A stretch of 64,000 bases of DNA. It comes from Bog-950 sp964631835. GTDB taxonomy: Bacteria > Bacteroidota > Bacteroidia > Chitinophagales > LD1. Below are positions 1 to 9,465 of the stretch, piece after piece. The notes under the pieces were generated by a model. That model did not search any database and had not been told where the DNA came from. It was given only the letters and a program-made list of their open reading frames with translations. How positions within the stretch are numbered: the stretch's first letter is position 1; every line of letters begins with the position of its first letter. The position numbers and the translations under genes were made by a program. Location: assembly GCA_964631835.1 (NCBI GenBank), contig CAZWAD010000010.1:1-64000 (forward strand), read 5' to 3'.

Positions 1-102
1 TCCTCTTCTTCAACGGTCAATTGGACTTACTCTCACACGATTAACGACAGAACCCAAAAACAACCAAAAACCAACCTCATTGAGTGCCATAATCCTTAAA
101 AC

Positions 103-454
103 ATGGCTTTTTACTTCGTGACAAAGCGAACTGGCAGCTTGCCAAAGCGCATTGACTTCGTGACAAAGCACACTGGCAGCCTGCCAAAGCGCATTGACTT
201 CGTGACAAAGCATACGGACAGTCTGCCAAAGCGCGCGGACAGTCTGCCAAAGCGCGCGGACAGCGTGACAAAGCGCGCGGACAGTCTGCCAAAGCACACG
301 GACAGCCTGCCAAAGCGTGCGGACAGTCTGCCAAAGCGCGCGGACAGCGTGACAAAGCGCGCGGACAGTCTGCCAAAGCACACGGACAGCGTGCCAAAGC
401 GCGCGGACAGTCTGCTAAAACGTACGGACATCGTGACAAAGCGTTTGTCCCAAG
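103..454 (+). repeat. 21-nt tandem repeat array 1 (16 units)
   Basis: Sixteen contiguous units start at 119 and recur every 21 nt, without a slip, to 434. Each unit opens with a nearly fixed head, TGCCAAAGC or TGACAAAGC, followed by a 12-nt tail that varies (GCGCGGACAG plus two bases is commonest). Units from 245 to 328 and from 329 to 412 are nearly the same four-unit block, so block duplication has occurred. Because 21 is a multiple of 3, several frames on both strands stay open, but none has a recognisable product and I do not call a gene. A motif ATGGCTTTTTAC at 103-114 sits directly before the first unit and has counterparts beside the other arrays. Confidence 0.93.
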
Positions 455-572
455 CGTCTCCCTCCCTTATGCATTTTACATAACCCTGCGATTTTCATTT
501 GTTAGAAAAACTTACCCTCCCCTTCGGCCCCTTAGGATTTGAGCGTTAAGAAAATTATGAAAGAAACCGTTT

Positions 573-675
573 ATCCCGCCTTGGCGGGATTAAAACTGCA
601 CACTGTTCGAAGCACTGCGTTGAGGTTCTCCCTTTTGGGAGTTAGAGGGTTGCGCAGGGCAAGTTTGTGCAGTTT
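573..675. repeat. Inverted-repeat element upstream of the comM-like gene
   Basis: A short hairpin, ATCCCGCC / GGCGGGAT (573-580 and 583-590), is followed by an element bounded by the perfect 10-bp inverted repeat AAACTGCACA (593-602) and TGTGCAGTTT (666-675). It contains an inner CTCCC-TTTT-GGGAG hairpin near 628-641. The whole looks like a small structured intergenic repeat (MITE-like) or a leader RNA. No coding potential was seen. The rest of 455-802 shows nothing else I can support. Confidence 0.5.
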
Positions 676-802
676 AGGTTTCTGCAATAATTTTTAGCTC
701 AAAGCCTCACAGCCTTGAACTTTTCGTTCTTTTGTTTCAAGACAAAAGGACTAACAAAAACAACCGCATTAATGTTTTTCGATTTATTTAGCCACAGATA
801 TT

Positions 803-2350
803 ATGCTCGTAAAAACATTCGGCAGTGCCGTTTACGGTGTTGACGCAGCCACCATCACCATCGAGGTAAACGTTGGCGGTGAAGGCAAGCTGAATTATAT
901 AGTCGTTGGCCTTCCCGACAATGCCGTGCGCGAAGGCATGCCGCGCATCGAAACCGCCCTAAAGCAACATAAATTCCGTATGCCCCGGGCGCGTATTGTT
1001 TTAAATCTTTCACCGGCTGATATTAAAAAAGAAGGAACCGCTTACGACCTGCCCATGGCCATTGCCGTACTCGGCTCATCCGGTCAGTTGAAAAACGTTG
1101 ATGCTTTCAAACAATATATCATCATGGGCGAGCTTTCTCTCGATGGAGGAATCCTTCCCATTAAGGGTGCGCTTCCTATCGCTATTCAGGCGCGCAAGGA
1201 AAAGTTTAAGGGAATCATTCTTCCCAAAGTCAACGCCCGCGAAGCCGCCATTGTCAATAACATCGAAGTAATTGGCGTGGAAAATCTCACCCAAGTGGTA
1301 AACTTTCTCGAAGGTAAAGAAACCATCGCGCCAACTATAGTTGACACCCGTGCCGAATTTGAAAACAACACACTGAAAAGCGAATATGATTTTGCAGATG
1401 TAAAAGGACAGGAAAATATTAAACGTGCTTTGGAAATTGCTGCTGCCGGTGGTCATAACGTTATCCTTATTGGTCCACCGGGTGCAGGTAAAACAATGCT
1501 CGCAAAGCGATTCCCAACCATTCTTCCTCCCCTCAGTTTGAATGAGGCTTTGGAAACCACTAAGATTTATTCCGTGGCGGGAAAGCTCTCTAAAAATTCC
1601 TCACTCATCTATCAGCGGCCGTTTCGCTCTCCGCACCACACCGTGAGCGATGTTGCACTTGTCGGTGGCGGAAGCAATCCTCATCCCGGTGAAATATCTT
1701 TAGCTCATAATGGAGTTTTGTTTCTGGATGAACTGCCGGAGTTTAAGCGCACCGTTCTCGAAGTAATGCGCCAGCCCATGGAGGAAAGGAATGTCACTAT
1801 TTCGCGCTCAAAGTTTTCAGTAAGCTATCCTGCCTCGTTTACTTTGGTGGCGAGTATGAATCCTTGCCCTTGCGGTTATTATAATCATCCGGAAAAGGAG
1901 TGCGTTTGCGCACCCGGTGTAGTTCAGAAATATCTGAACAAAGTTTCCGGGCCTCTGATGGACCGGATTGATTTGCATGTGGAAGTTACACCGGTTGCCT
2001 TCAACGAACTTTCAAGCGAAAAGAAATTTGAGAAAAGTGAGAATATCCGCGGGCGGGTGATTAAAGCCCGTGAAATTCAGGAGAAGAGATTTAAGGGGAA
2101 GAATAACCTCTACAGCAATGCACAAATGGAAGCTCAGATGGTTCAGGAGATTTGTGTAATTACAGAAGCGGGAAAGAATCTGCTGAATCGGGCTATGCAA
2201 AAATTGAACCTATCGGCCCGTGCATACGACCGCATACTTAAAGTTTCGCGTACCATTGCCGACCTTGCCGGAAGTGAGGATATAAAAACCGAACATCTGG
2301 CCGAAGCTATTCAATTCAGAAGTTTAGACAGGGAAGACTGGGCGGTATGA
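803..2350 (+). CDS. comM: YifB/ComM-family Mg-chelatase-like AAA+ ATPase
   Basis: The 515-aa protein has the full length of the YifB/ComM family. It opens with the Lon-protease-like N-terminal domain (about 1-180), followed by the Mg-chelatase AAA+ core with Walker A GPPGAGKT at about 224-231 and Walker B VLFLDE at about 305-310. A cysteine cluster NPCPCGYY and the arginine-finger stretch SGPLMDRIDLH follow. In naturally competent bacteria ComM is a hexameric helicase that promotes branch migration during integration of transformed DNA; in Bacteroidota the role is largely inferred. The ATG at 803 gives the canonical N-terminus. The gene ends 3 nt from the convergent DUF4293 gene. Confidence 0.93.
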   Translation: MLVKTFGSAVYGVDAATITIEVNVGGEGKLNYIVVGLPDNAVREGMPRIETALKQHKFRMPRARIVLNLSPADIKKEGTAYDLPMAIAVLGSSGQLKNVDAFKQYIIMGELSLDGGILPIKGALPIAIQARKEKFKGIILPKVNAREAAIVNNIEVIGVENLTQVVNFLEGKETIAPTIVDTRAEFENNTLKSEYDFADVKGQENIKRALEIAAAGGHNVILIGPPGAGKTMLAKRFPTILPPLSLNEALETTKIYSVAGKLSKNSSLIYQRPFRSPHHTVSDVALVGGGSNPHPGEISLAHNGVLFLDELPEFKRTVLEVMRQPMEERNVTISRSKFSVSYPASFTLVASMNPCPCGYYNHPEKECVCAPGVVQKYLNKVSGPLMDRIDLHVEVTPVAFNELSSEKKFEKSENIRGRVIKAREIQEKRFKGKNNLYSNAQMEAQMVQEICVITEAGKNLLNRAMQKLNLSARAYDRILKVSRTIADLAGSEDIKTEHLAEAIQFRSLDREDWAV

Positions 2351-2353
2351 TAA

Positions 2354-2803
2354 TTACCTCAACCGGTCAGCGCTTTTAATCAGTTCTTCATCCTTTCTTA
2401 TAAAGATAAAGGCGAGAATCTGAAATGCTGCAGCTCCAATCGCTAAAAGATTCCAGGAAGTAAGAATAACATCGCCAAAAAATATTTTGGTTTGATATTC
2501 ATAGTAAACAAACCCCGCAGCCGAAGCAATAAACACAATCGAAAACCAGCAGAGCAACATTTGGGTATTTCTTTTCCTGAAAAGAAAAATGTTGATGAGC
2601 GTTATCGCAATGGCAGTACCGGTGAGCATAGCATTGATAAAATAGATATAGTAATCTCCATTAAAAGGAAATTTTTCGGTTACCTCCCACCCTTTCAAAG
2701 GGGGAAAGTTTGCCGGCTCCAGTCCAATCAGAGGCATCCATAAAAACAATGCGAGGCAGGCAACCGAGAGTAGAAGAAACACAGTCTGAATTCTCTGAAT
2801 CAT
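2354..2803 (-). CDS. DUF4293 family membrane protein
   Basis: A 149-aa inner-membrane protein with four predicted membrane segments (about 5-25, 55-77, 82-103 and 115-137). The N-terminal MIQRIQTVFLL and the overall pattern match the Bacteroidota DUF4293 family, which has no assigned function. It is divergent from the thiolase and convergent with the comM-like gene. Confidence 0.8.
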   Translation of the reverse strand: MIQRIQTVFLLLSVACLALFLWMPLIGLEPANFPPLKGWEVTEKFPFNGDYYIYFINAMLTGTAIAITLINIFLFRKRNTQMLLCWFSIVFIASAAGFVYYEYQTKIFFGDVILTSWNLLAIGAAAFQILAFIFIRKDEELIKSADRLR

Positions 2804-2854
2804 GAGTTGAGTATTGAAAAACTAAATTTGCGCAAACCTAATTTTTTTCAAATT

Positions 2855-4045
2855 ATGGATGCATTTGTTGTTGACGCGCTTCGCACTCCCATCGGTAAGC
2901 ATAACGGAACGCTTTCAGCCGTTCGCCCGGATGATTTGGCGGCACTCGTCATCAGAAAAATTGTTGAGCGCAATTCTGAATGGCTTGATGTAAATGAAAT
3001 TGAAGAGGTTGTTTTCGGTGCAGCTAACCAAAGCGGTGAAGACAACCGCAACGTGGCACGAATGGCTTTGCTGCTTGCCGGGTTGCCGGTTAAAGTAGGC
3101 GGAGTTACAGTCAATCGTCTTTGTGCATCGGGGCTTCAGGCAATTGCCGATGCAAACCGCGCGGTGAAACTTGGCGATGGTGAAATTTATATTGCCGGTG
3201 GAGTGGAAAGCATGACCCGTGCCCCTTACGTTTTATCGAAAGCCGATTCAGCTTTCGGAAGAACCCAGCAAATTTTCGACACAACTATTGGCTGGCGGTT
3301 TACCAATAAACTGTTTCCTAAAGAAACAACTTACTCCATGGGTGAAACTGCCGAGAACGTAGCTAAAAAGTGGAATATAAGCCGTGAAGAACAAGACGCC
3401 TTTGCCCACTCTTCACAGGTAAAATACCAGGCTGCTCATGAAGCGGGAAAGTTTAATGATGAGATATTTGCCGTGGAAGTTCAGAAGGGGAAAGAAAAAA
3501 TTCAATTCGCTAAAGACGAACATCCTCGCTTATCATCACCCGAAGAATTAGCAAAGCTGAAACCTGCTTTTGTAAAGGAGGGAACTGTTACTGCGGGAAA
3601 CTCATCAGGAATAAATGATGGTGCTGCAGCAACAATTATTGTAAACGAAAATGTGTTGAAGAAGCACAACTTAAAACCTCTTGCACGGATTGTATCGGTT
3701 GGAGGTGCAGGAGTTGAACCTGCTTATATGGGTGTTGGTCCTGTTCCCGCAACTCAAAAAGCATTGAAGCGTGCAGGTCTGAAAATTTCAGACATCGGTT
3801 TGGTGGAGCTGAATGAAGCCTTTGCATCTCAGTCTCTCGCTTGCATTCGCGATTTAGAATTAAACTCGGAAATTGTAAATGTAAACGGAGGTGCCATTGC
3901 CCTCGGTCATCCGCTGGGTTGCAGTGGAGCAAGAATTACAACGACCTTGCTTTATGAAATGAAAAAGAGAAATGTGCGGTACGGGCTTGCAACAATGTGC
4001 ATAGGCGTGGGACAAGGATTGGCAATAATTTATGAGCGGATTTAA
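2855..4045 (+). CDS. Thiolase, acetyl-CoA/3-oxoadipyl-CoA acyltransferase family
   Basis: A 396-aa thiolase that catalyses CoA-dependent cleavage or condensation of 3-oxoacyl-CoA. The catalytic residues are present: nucleophile Cys in NRLCASGLQA, His in NGGAIALGHPLGCSGAR and the second Cys in TMCIGVGQGLA. The stretches GANQSGEDNRNVARMA-like and GGVESMTRAPYV resemble the PaaJ/PcaF subgroup more than biosynthetic AtoB, but no phenylacetate or ketoadipate genes are nearby, so the substrate is open. It could supply acetoacetyl-CoA or act in beta-oxidation. I chose the ATG at 2855; a TTG-initiated form from 2807 would add 16 unlikely residues. Its 3' end overlaps the desaturase gene by 14 nt. Confidence 0.9.
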   Translation: MDAFVVDALRTPIGKHNGTLSAVRPDDLAALVIRKIVERNSEWLDVNEIEEVVFGAANQSGEDNRNVARMALLLAGLPVKVGGVTVNRLCASGLQAIADANRAVKLGDGEIYIAGGVESMTRAPYVLSKADSAFGRTQQIFDTTIGWRFTNKLFPKETTYSMGETAENVAKKWNISREEQDAFAHSSQVKYQAAHEAGKFNDEIFAVEVQKGKEKIQFAKDEHPRLSSPEELAKLKPAFVKEGTVTAGNSSGINDGAAATIIVNENVLKKHNLKPLARIVSVGGAGVEPAYMGVGPVPATQKALKRAGLKISDIGLVELNEAFASQSLACIRDLELNSEIVNVNGGAIALGHPLGCSGARITTTLLYEMKKRNVRYGLATMCIGVGQGLAIIYERI

Positions 4046-5129
4046 AAGCAACAGCAGGCAAATGGAATTAAAAATTACCGACCCCGTTTTTGATGAAAGC
4101 AGTAACTATAATTTTTTTGAAAAATTTGTTCTGAAGTTTATTCGGGATAAACGCGACCTACCGTTCATTAGGCTATCACTGCGTATTTTGTTCATCGTTA
4201 TTCCTCTATCGGTTTTAATTTTTTTTTGGTTCAGTTGGTGGATTGCTGTTCCCCTTATGCTTCTGAACACTGCCATTGGCTTAGGTCCTTTTATCCTGAT
4301 GTTGCATAATACCTCGCACCGAAAATTATTCAGGCAGGAATACGACACGCTAAACAAGGTTATTCCCTGGGTGCTGGGCCCCTTCTATGGTGAAACACCC
4401 GAAACATATTTCGGGCATCATGTAATGATGCACCATGCGGAAAATAACTTGATTAATGATTTGAGCTGCACGATGAATTACCAGCGCGATAGTTTTTTTG
4501 ACTTCATCAAATATTTCTTTCTTTTCCTTTTGTTCGGAATATTCGACCTCTCCTATTATTTCAAACGTAAGGAGCGGTGGAAATTCTTCCGTAAGGTTTT
4601 GCTGGGCGAAATCGGGTTCTTTATCATGTGTGCCGTGCTGTGGCAATTCAACTGGCAGGCAACCTTAATGGTCTTCATCGTTCCGTTTATCATTGCCCGC
4701 TTTGGAATGATGGCAGGCAACTGGGGGCAACATGCATTTATTGATGCCGCTACCCCTGACAATAATTACCGCAACAGTATTACCTGCATCAATTGCGGAT
4801 ATAATAAAGCTTGTTTTAATGATGGCTACCATATTGGCCACCACCTACGCCCCAATATGCACTGGACCGATATGCCGGTTGAATTTCAAAAAGATATAGA
4901 GAAGTATAAAGAAAACGATGCTATTGTTTTTCAGGGAATAGACTTTTTTGTGATTTGGTTTTTACTCATTACAAGAAACTATAAGTACCTTGCCTCCAAG
5001 TATGTTGACCTCCGTGAGCAATTCGCTTCAACTGATGAAGTCGTTGCCTTTCTGAAAAAACGCGTTTCAAAGATTGACGTAAAGAGGATTTCACCAAACG
5101 CTAACGTAATTTTCAACGGCATACAATAA
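4032..5129 (+). CDS. Membrane fatty-acid desaturase-type di-iron protein
   Basis: A 365-aa integral membrane protein of the fatty-acid desaturase/hydroxylase superfamily. The three histidine boxes are visible: HNTSH at about 92-96, HHVMMHH at about 129-135 and HIGHH at about 267-271. These bind the di-iron centre used for O2-dependent desaturation or hydroxylation of lipids. Hydrophobic segments flank the boxes (about 45-90, 155-180 and 195-225). Translation may start at the ATG at 4032, overlapping the thiolase, or at the internal ATG at 4062. Coupling to the thiolase suggests lipid metabolism. The substrate cannot be inferred; I see no evidence that it is a sterol oxidase. Confidence 0.85.
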   Translation: MSGFKSNSRQMELKITDPVFDESSNYNFFEKFVLKFIRDKRDLPFIRLSLRILFIVIPLSVLIFFWFSWWIAVPLMLLNTAIGLGPFILMLHNTSHRKLFRQEYDTLNKVIPWVLGPFYGETPETYFGHHVMMHHAENNLINDLSCTMNYQRDSFFDFIKYFFLFLLFGIFDLSYYFKRKERWKFFRKVLLGEIGFFIMCAVLWQFNWQATLMVFIVPFIIARFGMMAGNWGQHAFIDAATPDNNYRNSITCINCGYNKACFNDGYHIGHHLRPNMHWTDMPVEFQKDIEKYKENDAIVFQGIDFFVIWFLLITRNYKYLASKYVDLREQFASTDEVVAFLKKRVSKIDVKRISPNANVIFNGIQ

Positions 5130-5132
5130 GTC

Positions 5133-5963
5133 ATGCCCCGTTATTTTCTTCACTTATGTTTTGATGGTACCAATTACAGCGGCTGGCAGGTTCAGGCAAA
5201 CGCCCCGAGCGTTCAGCAAACCATTAACGAAGCGCTGCACAAACTTCTTCAGCAGGAAATAAAGTCCATGGGTTGCGGAAGAACTGATGCCGGTGTTCAT
5301 GCCAAAGATTTTTATATGCACTTTGATGCGGAGAATGAAATTGCTGACCTGCAAGATTTTCTATTCCGCCTCAACTGCGTTCTGCCGGATGACATTTCTA
5401 TTTTCCGGATTATACCGGTTGAGGAAAAAGCCAATACCCGCTTTGATGCCACCGAAAGGACGTACGAGTATTTTATTCATTTCGATAAATCGCCTTTTAT
5501 TAAACGCTACAGTTTCTACCAGGGCTTTTATCATGTTGATTGGGAAAAAGTCTTAGCCGCAACGGAATTTTTAAAAACCATTCAGGACTTTACTTCGCTA
5601 TGCCTGCCAAGCGAAGACTTCAAAACAAACATTTGTTATATCCGGGAAGCAAAATGGGATATCCTTTCCTCGCAGCATTTGACCTTAAAGCCGTTTGATG
5701 TGCCGGAAAATGTTTCACCACTTTCAGTTCCACACGAAATGAAGACCGGTGAGGCATTTCGCTTCACGATTTCTTCCAACCGTTTCCTACGCGGCATGGT
5801 CCGAAAAATTGTGGGAACTATAATGATGATTGGAAAAGAGAAAATAGAGTTGGAAGAATTTAAAGATGTTGTTGCCAGCAAAAAAGAATTCCGTATTCAC
5901 TATCTGGCTCCGCCTAACGGGCTTTTTCTTTCGAAGGTCAGATATCCGTGCTTTATTAATTAG
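5133..5963 (+). CDS. truA: tRNA pseudouridine(38-40) synthase TruA
   Basis: A 276-aa protein matching TruA, which converts U38-U40 in the tRNA anticodon arm to pseudouridine. The catalytic Asp lies in GRTDAGVHA (D52), and the N-terminal FDGTNYSGWQ motif is typical. It starts three nucleotides after the desaturase stop, so the thiolase, desaturase and truA genes probably form one transcript. It is convergent with nadE, 14 nt apart. Confidence 0.95.
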   Translation: MPRYFLHLCFDGTNYSGWQVQANAPSVQQTINEALHKLLQQEIKSMGCGRTDAGVHAKDFYMHFDAENEIADLQDFLFRLNCVLPDDISIFRIIPVEEKANTRFDATERTYEYFIHFDKSPFIKRYSFYQGFYHVDWEKVLAATEFLKTIQDFTSLCLPSEDFKTNICYIREAKWDILSSQHLTLKPFDVPENVSPLSVPHEMKTGEAFRFTISSNRFLRGMVRKIVGTIMMIGKEKIELEEFKDVVASKKEFRIHYLAPPNGLFLSKVRYPCFIN

Positions 5964-5977
5964 CTTTCAATTGTTTT

Positions 5978-7621
5978 CTATCCTAAATACTTTCCCTCAA
6001 TATTCATTCTTCTTCCCATACCAAATGCTTTGGGCGAAACGCGAAGAATCGGTGGCGCCTGAAAGCGTTTCCATTCGCTCCCATTAACCAACTTTAGAAC
6101 CCGGTCAACGAGAGGCTTGTCGAAGCCCATACCAACAAGCTCTTTCGGTCCTTTCCGATTTTCGATGTATTGAAAAAGAATTTTATCAAGGATGCCATAC
6201 TCCGGCAGCGAGTCAGAATCTTTTTGGTTGTGCCTGAGCTCTGCTGATGGGGCTTTGGCAATAATATTCCGTGGAATAATTTCTTTTCCCCTATTGATAT
6301 AATTTGCCAGTTCGTAAACCTGTGTTTTGTAAACATCACCGAGAACAGAAAGCCCGCCACACATATCGCCATATAAAGTTCCGTAGCCTACTGCCGCTTC
6401 GCTCTTGTTCGTAGTGTTCAGCAGAATGTATCCAAACTTATTACTAAAAGCCATCAGCAAAACTCCTCGCACCCGTGCCTGCAAATTTTCTTCCGCTACG
6501 TTAAAAGGAAGCTCCTTGAAATATGGTTTCAGTATTTCAGTAAACGACTGAAAATTATTCTCTATAGGAACGGTTTCGTATTTCGTTTCCAGGTTTTCAC
6601 AAAGTTGCTTTGCATCACTCAAAGAATGTTCAGTAGAAAAACCGGACGGAAGAAGAAGCGATAAAACGTTTTCTTTTCCCAGCGCTACAGACGCCAGGCA
6701 TAAAACAATTGCCGAATCAATGCCACCGCTTAAACCCAAAATCGCTTTTTTAAATCCTAGTTTGGCGAAGTAATCGCGAATACCGATAACAAGTGCATCG
6801 TGAATCAGATTGACGGATGACGGATAACGGATAACGGACGTAACCCCCGCCTTAGATCTCCTGTCATCGGCTTGCCAAAATCGAATTTCCTCTTCAAAGA
6901 ACTTTAGCTGTTCCTCTACTTCCCCTTGCTCGTTCACCACCATACTTCCTCCATCAAAAATCAATTCAGTTTGCGCTCCTATCTGATTCACATATACCAT
7001 AGGAATTTTGTAACGTTCCACATTAGCACAAATCACTTTCAATCGCTCTTCGTGCTGTATATAGCTGAATGGCGAAGCCGAAAGGTTAACAATTACATCG
7101 GGCGATTGTTTTATCAGTTCATCAAGAGGACAAGTAGTGTAAAGCGGATTGTCGTTACCCACATTCCAGATGTCTTCGCAAATAGTAACCGCAAGTTTTT
7201 TCCCCTTGAAATGTATTACCTCAAAAGTTTTGTTCGGCTCGAAGTACCGGTACTCATCAAAGATGTCGTAAACTGGCAGAAGAGTTTTGTCAACTACTTG
7301 TTGAACCTTCCCTTCGTAAATGAAAAAAGCTGAGTTGAATAAATCTTTGCCTTCTACCTTTGCGTTTTTACGGGGGGAGCCAACTAAGGCCGCAACCTTG
7401 TTCGTATATTTCGCAATTTCATTAACTGCATTATTACAATGGGAAATAAAATCTTCAAACTCCAGGAAATCACGCGAAGGATACCCGCAAATACACTGCT
7501 CGCTGAAAACAACCAGGTCGGCATTTTGCTTTTCCGCTTCCCGAATACCGTTAATTATTTTTTGTGTGTTGGCAGCAAAATTTCCAACATGGTAATTGAG
7601 CTGCGCCAGGGCAATTTTCAT
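5978..7621 (-). CDS. nadE: Glutamine-dependent NAD+ synthetase
   Basis: A 547-aa two-domain enzyme making NAD+ from deamido-NAD+, ATP and glutamine. The N-terminal nitrilase-type glutaminase has E41, K112 and C148 (in TICEDIWN). The C-terminal ATP-PPase domain has the P-loop SGGIDS at about 298-303. Between them (about residues 262-271) lies a stretch encoded by four 7-nt repeats (6811-6838) that looks like an in-frame expansion of the linker. In other Bacteroidota nadE commonly neighbours gld genes; here gldB is two genes away. Confidence 0.95.
   Translation of the reverse strand: MKIALAQLNYHVGNFAANTQKIINGIREAEKQNADLVVFSEQCICGYPSRDFLEFEDFISHCNNAVNEIAKYTNKVAALVGSPRKNAKVEGKDLFNSAFFIYEGKVQQVVDKTLLPVYDIFDEYRYFEPNKTFEVIHFKGKKLAVTICEDIWNVGNDNPLYTTCPLDELIKQSPDVIVNLSASPFSYIQHEERLKVICANVERYKIPMVYVNQIGAQTELIFDGGSMVVNEQGEVEEQLKFFEEEIRFWQADDRRSKAGVTSVIRYPSSVNLIHDALVIGIRDYFAKLGFKKAILGLSGGIDSAIVLCLASVALGKENVLSLLLPSGFSTEHSLSDAKQLCENLETKYETVPIENNFQSFTEILKPYFKELPFNVAEENLQARVRGVLLMAFSNKFGYILLNTTNKSEAAVGYGTLYGDMCGGLSVLGDVYKTQVYELANYINRGKEIIPRNIIAKAPSAELRHNQKDSDSLPEYGILDKILFQYIENRKGPKELVGMGFDKPLVDRVLKLVNGSEWKRFQAPPILRVSPKAFGMGRRMNIEGKYLG
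6811..6838. repeat. 7-nt tandem repeat inside nadE
   Basis: Four consecutive heptamers (TGACGGA twice, then TAACGGA twice) lie inside the coding region at the junction of the glutaminase and synthetase domains. The reading frame is intact, so the total inserted length must be compatible with the frame. It belongs to the set of 7-nt repeats found elsewhere in this window. Confidence 0.85.
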
Positions 7622-7635
7622 GGGGCAAATATCGG

Positions 7636-8358
7636 TTAAAACAGAACACCAACGCGCATACTCATAAAGCGCATTACGTTGGCTTCCTTCTTGGCATCGT
7701 GGTCGAAGATATTATTGATAAAGCCGTTGTGATAAAACAACCCGACAAGAAGTGATGTTCTTTTATCAAACCTATATTCAAAACCTCCGCCAACACCCAA
7801 GCGCACATCAATACCATTCGAACGAAAGTTTGAAATGGAGTTAGCGATTTCGTTTTTCCCTTTCAGGATGTTTTCTTTTTCGATGAGAACGTTTCCGTTC
7901 GATGTGGAAATAGAATCAGTGTAAGTTGCGCGGGCGCTTACGGTAACATTAATCGTAGCACCTACCTGTCCCCAAACACAAAACTTTGATTCCTTAATGT
8001 CGTTGGTTTTCATTTTCAGGTAAGCGGGAATTTCAATATAATGAAAAGTGTATTTCTCGGTTACGTTCCTCACCTTAACTCCCGAAACTTCTTCAAACCG
8101 GCTCCTTCCATGTATGTTACAGCCATCATACGCACCTCCGATTCCCGAAGCAAAGCCGTAATTTTTGGCAAACCAATATTCAATCAGAAAACCATAACTT
8201 ACTCCAAAGCGTGGATTTCCTTTGAGTAAATCTTTTCCGAAAGGGTTAGACCAGGCTATTCCCGGTGAAACTGCAAGCCCCATCCTGAATTTGTCGGACA
8301 GCGAGTAACTGTGAAGAAAACTTGTGACAAGAATAAGTAATGGCAAAATTCGTTTCAT
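7636..8358 (-). CDS. Outer-membrane beta-barrel protein (PorT-like)
   Basis: A 240-aa exported protein with a signal peptide at about 1-19 and alternating hydrophobic/polar strands ending in aromatic residues (terminal MSMRVGVLF). This fits the small outer-membrane barrel superfamily (PorT/OmpW-like). No specific function is recognisable. It is divergent from gldB, whose chosen ATG starts 42 nt away, and lies downstream of no obvious partner apart from nadE on the same strand. Confidence 0.7.
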   Translation of the reverse strand: MKRILPLLILVTSFLHSYSLSDKFRMGLAVSPGIAWSNPFGKDLLKGNPRFGVSYGFLIEYWFAKNYGFASGIGGAYDGCNIHGRSRFEEVSGVKVRNVTEKYTFHYIEIPAYLKMKTNDIKESKFCVWGQVGATINVTVSARATYTDSISTSNGNVLIEKENILKGKNEIANSISNFRSNGIDVRLGVGGGFEYRFDKRTSLLVGLFYHNGFINNIFDHDAKKEANVMRFMSMRVGVLF

Positions 8359-8400
8359 GGTAAAGTTGGTTTGCGTTTCAATTTTAGCATTTTAGCGCTG

Positions 8401-9444
8401 ATGAAAAATTGCTGTGCTGTTTTAATTGTTCTCCTTGCACTAACCGGTTGTAACGGATGCAAGAAAAACAAAAGTAGAGAAAAACCTGATGTATCTGATA
8501 TCAAGGTTGATGTTCACATCGAACGCTTCGATAAGGACTTGTTTTCTTATACCGGTGAGAACTATTCTCAATATCAGGAGGCGATGCGAAATAAGTATGG
8601 TTCATTTTATGATTTTTATCTCCAGCAGTTTCTCAGAGAACCTCAAGACACTGTTTATCCCGAGAGTTTTGCCTTACAAAGTTTTTTGTCAGATGCTTAT
8701 ATTAGGAGGATACAGGATTCTATCAATTTGCATTTCAAGGATACGATAGGTGTTGAGGATGAGCTTTCGCAATCGTTGAAATATCTCAAATACTATTTCC
8801 CCGATATTGAAGTTTCTAAAATTATTGCAGTCAATTCAGGATTTTCCGTAGGAGCATTCACTTATCAGAATGATGTTTTGGGTATAGGGCTTGACCTTTA
8901 TCTTGGGGCAAATAATCCCGATTATGACAGCGCGGGCATTTACCAGTATCTGCATCATAAAATGCGTAAAGAATACATAGCGCGCAACTCCTTGGAGGTG
9001 CTTTACAACTTTTATTTCGGAGGTGAAGAAAATTTGCAGGGAAAGAATCTGATTGAAGCCATCACCGAGAAAGGGAAAAAGATTTATTTTCTGTCGCTAG
9101 TCTTTCCCGATGCACCGGATAGCCTGCTTGTTGGTTTCACTCAAAAACAGGTTGAATGGTGCGAGAAAAGCGAGTATGAAATATGGAAGTATATGAACGA
9201 AAGGGATCTGCTTTACAAGAATGACTATATGAACCAAAAAAGGTATCTGGATGACGGACCTACAACGGTCGGCATGCCGCCCGAAGCGCCCGGTGCAATC
9301 GGTAACTGGGTTGGTTTGCAGGTTGTAAGGAAGTTTGTGAAAGAGACAGGCAACAAAATTGCTTTACAGGATTTGCTGACAAAATATGACGGAAAAACCA
9401 TTTTTGAAAAAGCAAAGTACCGTCCGTCAAAATCTTATTTTTGA
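8401..9444 (+). CDS. gldB: Gliding motility/T9SS-associated lipoprotein GldB
   Basis: A 347-aa lipoprotein with a signal sequence ending in lipobox LTGC (Cys17). The opening IERFDKDLF and the C-terminal PPEAPGAIGNWVGLQVVRKFV are characteristic of GldB, an inner-membrane or periplasmic lipoprotein required for gliding motility and T9SS function in Flavobacterium. I used the ATG at 8401; a TTG at 8371 would add ten residues before the signal peptide. It is followed at 21 nt by a membrane-protein gene, probably co-transcribed. Confidence 0.88.
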   Translation: MKNCCAVLIVLLALTGCNGCKKNKSREKPDVSDIKVDVHIERFDKDLFSYTGENYSQYQEAMRNKYGSFYDFYLQQFLREPQDTVYPESFALQSFLSDAYIRRIQDSINLHFKDTIGVEDELSQSLKYLKYYFPDIEVSKIIAVNSGFSVGAFTYQNDVLGIGLDLYLGANNPDYDSAGIYQYLHHKMRKEYIARNSLEVLYNFYFGGEENLQGKNLIEAITEKGKKIYFLSLVFPDAPDSLLVGFTQKQVEWCEKSEYEIWKYMNERDLLYKNDYMNQKRYLDDGPTTVGMPPEAPGAIGNWVGLQVVRKFVKETGNKIALQDLLTKYDGKTIFEKAKYRPSKSYF

Positions 9445-9465
9445 AAATCTGCAACTGAACCAATA

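Noticed and set aside
103..483. Open frames through array 1 on both strands as repeat proteins
   Set aside because: Several frames on both strands are open at once simply because 21 is a multiple of 3. No frame has a credible start, signal or domain, and arrays 2-5 show the same effect.
2807..2854. Upstream TTG start for the thiolase
   Set aside because: The extra 16 residues have no counterpart in thiolases, and the ATG at 2855 begins the conserved MDAFVVDALRTPIG.
4032..5129. Sterol C-4 methyl oxidase or part of the sterol pathway
   Set aside because: It has generic desaturase histidine boxes, lies 44 kb from the sterol genes and is coupled to a thiolase. Nothing specific links it to sterols.
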